A stretch of 64,000 nucleotides of DNA from Demequina sp. NBRC 110056 (GTDB lineage: Bacteria > Actinomycetota > Actinomycetes > Actinomycetales > Demequinaceae), in assembly GCF_002090155.1 (NCBI RefSeq), contig NZ_BBRM01000002.1, positions 1 to 64,000 on the forward strand, read 5' to 3'. Position 1 is the stretch's first letter. Every line of letters begins with the position of its first letter. Below the pieces are notes generated by a model. That model made no database searches. It was given only the letters and a program-made list of their open reading frames with translations, and had not been told where the DNA came from. A program made the position numbers and the translations under genes. Below are positions 61,546-64,000 of this stretch, piece by piece.

Positions 61546-64000
61546 ATGACCGAGACGAAGAGGATCGTGGTGGTGGGCGGCGGCATGGTCGCGCACCGGT
61601 TCACCGAGGCGATGCGCGACCGCGACGCGGACGGCCAGCACCACATCACCGTGCTGGGCGAGGAGCCGCGGGCGCCGTACGACCGCGTCGCCCTCACCAG
61701 CTACTTCACCGGCAAGGACCCCGAGGAGCTCTCGCTGGGCACGCCGGAGCTCTGGGACGACCCGCGCGTCACCCTGCACCGCGACGCGCTCGTCACCCGC
61801 ATCGACCGCGAGGCACGCGAGGTCGAGGACGGCGCCGGACGCCGCTTCCCCTACGACCACCTGGTCATGGCGACCGGCTCGTACGCGTGGTCGCCTCCCA
61901 TGGAGGGTGCGGACCTTCCGGGTGTCTTCGTCTACCGCACCATCGACGACGTCGCGGCGCTCCGCCTCTACGTGGAGGCCCGTGCCAAGGAGCTGCGCCG
62001 GCCTGTCCGCGGCGCGGTGATCGGCGGCGGACTGCTCGGGCTCGAGGCCGCGGGCGCGCTGCAGGGGCTCGGCGCGACGAGCACCGTCATCCAGTTCGCC
62101 GACCGCCTCATGAACCTGCAGGTCGACGAGGGCGGCGGCCACGCCCTGAGCCGTCTCATCGAGAACCTGGGCGTCAGCGTGCGGTGCAACACCGCGACCC
62201 AGGCGATCAAGCCCGACAAGTCCGGCCGTGCTGGCCGACTCACCTTCGCCGACGGCGGCGAGATGCTCGTCGACGTGGTCATCTTCGCCACGGGTGTCCG
62301 CCCCCGCGACGAGCTGGGCCGCGAGGCGGGCCTCGCGATGGGCGAGCGTGGCGGCGTCGTGGTGGACGACACGTGCCTCACCGACGACCCGGCGATCTCC
62401 GCGATCGGCGAGGTCGCATGCATCCAGGGCGCTTGCATCGGCCTCATCGCCCCCGGCAACACGATGGCCGAGATCGCCGTCGACCGGCTGCTCGGCGGGC
62501 AGTCGACCTTCCCCGGAGCCGACACCTCGGCCAAGCTCAAGCTCCTCGGCGTCGACGTCGCGAGCTTCGGCGATGCCTTCGCGCAGACGCCCGGCGCCCT
62601 CGAGCTGGTCTACGCGGACCCGGTCGCCGGCGTGTACAAGAAGCTGGTGCTCACCGACGACGCGCGCACCCTGCTCGGCGGCATCCTCGTGGGCGACGCG
62701 AGCGCGTACGCGTCGCTGCGGCCCATGGTGGGCTCCGACCTGGGCGAGGACCCCGCCGCGTGGCTGCTGCCCGAGGGATCGGGCGAGCGCCCGAGCGTCG
62801 AGCTGCCCGACGAGGCCAACGTGTGCTCGTGCAACAACGTGTCCGCCGGCGCGATCCGCTGCGCCGTCACCGATGAGGGCTGCACGGACATCGCCGGGGT
62901 GAAGGCCTGCACCAAGGCCGGCACCAGCTGCGGCTCCTGCCTGCCGCTCGTGAAGAAGATCATGGGCACCGAGCTCGAGAAGGCCGGCATCGAGGTCTCC
63001 AACGCGCTGTGCGAGCACTTCGACATGAGCCGCGCGCAGCTCTTCAGCGCGATCCAGGTGTCCGAGCTGCGCACCTTCTCCGAGATCATCGAGCGGTTCG
63101 GCGTCGGACGCGGCTGTGACCTGTGCAAGCCCGCCATCGCGTCGATCCTCGCGTCCCTGTACAACGAGCACGTGCTCGCCCAGGACCGCGCGGCGCTGCA
63201 GGACACCAATGACCGCGTGATGGCGAACATGCAGAAGGACGGCACCTACTCGGTCGTGCCGCGCGTGCCCGGCGGCGAGATCCTGCCCGAGCACCTCATC
63301 CTCATCGGCCAGATCGCCCAGGACTACGGGCTCTACACGAAGATCACCGGCGGCCAGCGCATCGACCTGTTCGGCGCCCGCCTCGAGCAGCTGCCGAGCA
63401 TCTGGAAGCGCCTGGTCGACGCCGGGATGGAGTCCGGACACGCCTACGGCAAGAGCCTGCGCACCGTGAAGTCCTGCGTCGGCTCGACCTGGTGCCGCTA
63501 CGGCGTGCAGGACTCGGTGGGCATGGCGATCGCGCTCGAGCTGCGCTACCGGGGCCTGCGCAGCCCGCACAAGCTCAAGCTCGGCGTCTCGGGCTGTGCG
63601 CGCGAGTGCGCGGAGGCCCGCGGCAAGGACGTGGGCGTCATCGCGACGGACAAGGGCTGGAACATCTACGTGGGCGGCAACGGCGGGTTCACCCCCAAGC
63701 ACGCGCAGCTGCTCGTCGAGGACGTCGACGGCGCGACCGTCTTCCAGGTCATCGACCGCTACCTCATGTACTACATCCGCACCGCCGACCGTCTGCAGCG
63801 CACCGCGCCCTGGCAGGAGGAGCACGAGGGCGGCCTCGAGGCGATCCGCGAGGTCATCATGGAGGACTCGCTGGGCATCTGCGCCGACCTCGACGAGCAC
63901 ATGGCCCGCCACATCGACTCGTACGAGGACGAGTGGAAGGCCGTGCTCAACGACCCCGAGCGCCTCGCGCAGTTCACGAGCTTCGTCAACGCTCCCGACC
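61546..64000 (+). CDS. nirB: Nitrite reductase (NADH) large subunit, 3' end off the window
   Basis: The first 818 codons of NirB, which reduces nitrite to ammonium with NADH. The order is an FAD/NADH oxidoreductase domain (about 1-310), a BFD-type [2Fe-2S] region (CSCNNVSAG, then GTSCGSCLPL), the ferredoxin-like nitrite/sulphite reductase half-domain, and the [4Fe-4S]-siroheme site with CVGSTWCRYGVQDS and SGCARECAEARGKD. GGGAG lies before the ATG. Full-length NirB proteins are about 840-860 residues, so little is missing. nirD is expected just to the right. Confidence 0.96.
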   Translation, partial: MTETKRIVVVGGGMVAHRFTEAMRDRDADGQHHITVLGEEPRAPYDRVALTSYFTGKDPEELSLGTPELWDDPRVTLHRDALVTRIDREAREVEDGAGRRFPYDHLVMATGSYAWSPPMEGADLPGVFVYRTIDDVAALRLYVEARAKELRRPVRGAVIGGGLLGLEAAGALQGLGATSTVIQFADRLMNLQVDEGGGHALSRLIENLGVSVRCNTATQAIKPDKSGRAGRLTFADGGEMLVDVVIFATGVRPRDELGREAGLAMGERGGVVVDDTCLTDDPAISAIGEVACIQGACIGLIAPGNTMAEIAVDRLLGGQSTFPGADTSAKLKLLGVDVASFGDAFAQTPGALELVYADPVAGVYKKLVLTDDARTLLGGILVGDASAYASLRPMVGSDLGEDPAAWLLPEGSGERPSVELPDEANVCSCNNVSAGAIRCAVTDEGCTDIAGVKACTKAGTSCGSCLPLVKKIMGTELEKAGIEVSNALCEHFDMSRAQLFSAIQVSELRTFSEIIERFGVGRGCDLCKPAIASILASLYNEHVLAQDRAALQDTNDRVMANMQKDGTYSVVPRVPGGEILPEHLILIGQIAQDYGLYTKITGGQRIDLFGARLEQLPSIWKRLVDAGMESGHAYGKSLRTVKSCVGSTWCRYGVQDSVGMAIALELRYRGLRSPHKLKLGVSGCARECAEARGKDVGVIATDKGWNIYVGGNGGFTPKHAQLLVEDVDGATVFQVIDRYLMYYIRTADRLQRTAPWQEEHEGGLEAIREVIMEDSLGICADLDEHMARHIDSYEDEWKAVLNDPERLAQFTSFVNAPD

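Noticed and set aside
60895..63912. A 1,005-codon open frame on the minus strand opposite the FAD oxidoreductase and nirB.
   Set aside because: It is antisense to well-identified genes and its translation is low-complexity, rich in Arg, Gly, Val and Ala, with no motif. Such shadows are usual in 70% GC DNA.

Overview
The window is 64 kb of very GC-rich DNA (about 70% by eye) from an actinobacterium, most likely of the order Micrococcales. The evidence is the proA - small membrane protein - nadD - acidic membrane protein - rsfS order, leaderless genes with a TANNNT box 6-7 bases before the start codon, many GTG starts, F420-type and LLM flavin oxidoreductases, and actinobacterial IS481 and IS3 elements. 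I cannot name the genus. No rRNA, CRISPR array, prophage or replication origin was seen; there is one tRNA.

Layout. 1-1031: IS481 element cut by the left edge, then a 39-bp tandem repeat. 1259-7201: housekeeping block proA, small membrane protein, nadD, large acidic membrane protein, rsfS, two histidine phosphatases, tRNA-Ala(GGC). 7265-12679: drug exporter, secreted GH43 arabinanase-like enzyme under two operator-like palindromes, HhH protein, aldo/keto reductase. 12811-17111: redox operon (alcohol dehydrogenase, SDR, aldo/keto reductase, hydroxynitrile-lyase-like cupin, XRE/MmyB regulator). 17231-27785: assorted redox and housekeeping genes, a DHA2 exporter, and a WYL regulator divergent from an ABC-2 exporter. 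27795-31045: two intracellular GH43-type genes. 31125-34848: pirin, GNAT, and a luciferase-like monooxygenase with its FMN reductase and a MarR gene. 35071-42345: fructosamine kinase flanked by a 62-bp inverted repeat, a GH3-MFS operon with a divergent TetR gene, and a secreted GH87-type alpha-1,3-glucanase. 42469-48234: DoxX-like protein, SGNH hydrolase, two GT4 glycosyltransferases, CopC, MFS. 48266-52829: haem genes hemC-hemD-hemB-hemL. 52891-56385: secreted trypsin-like protease with an unlisted 37-aa membrane protein, an IS3 element, a transposase fragment and a 66-bp fragment of a second protease gene. 56386-end: assimilatory nitrate/nitrite genes (narK, molybdopterin nitrate reductase, FAD/[2Fe-2S] oxidoreductase, nirB cut by the right edge).

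How it fits together. The glycosidases point to use of plant and fungal polysaccharides: a secreted arabinanase makes oligomers, intracellular GH43 enzymes finish them, and both loci share the 12-mer TACAACGATGTA, which suggests one common repressor. The haem block and the siroheme-dependent nitrite reductase share the tetrapyrrole precursor uroporphyrinogen III. The strongest unexplained signal is the 9-mer GCCGATGCG. I counted about 45 copies on both strands, in several reading frames, and as inverted pairs forming terminators, which recalls DNA uptake sequences of other phyla.
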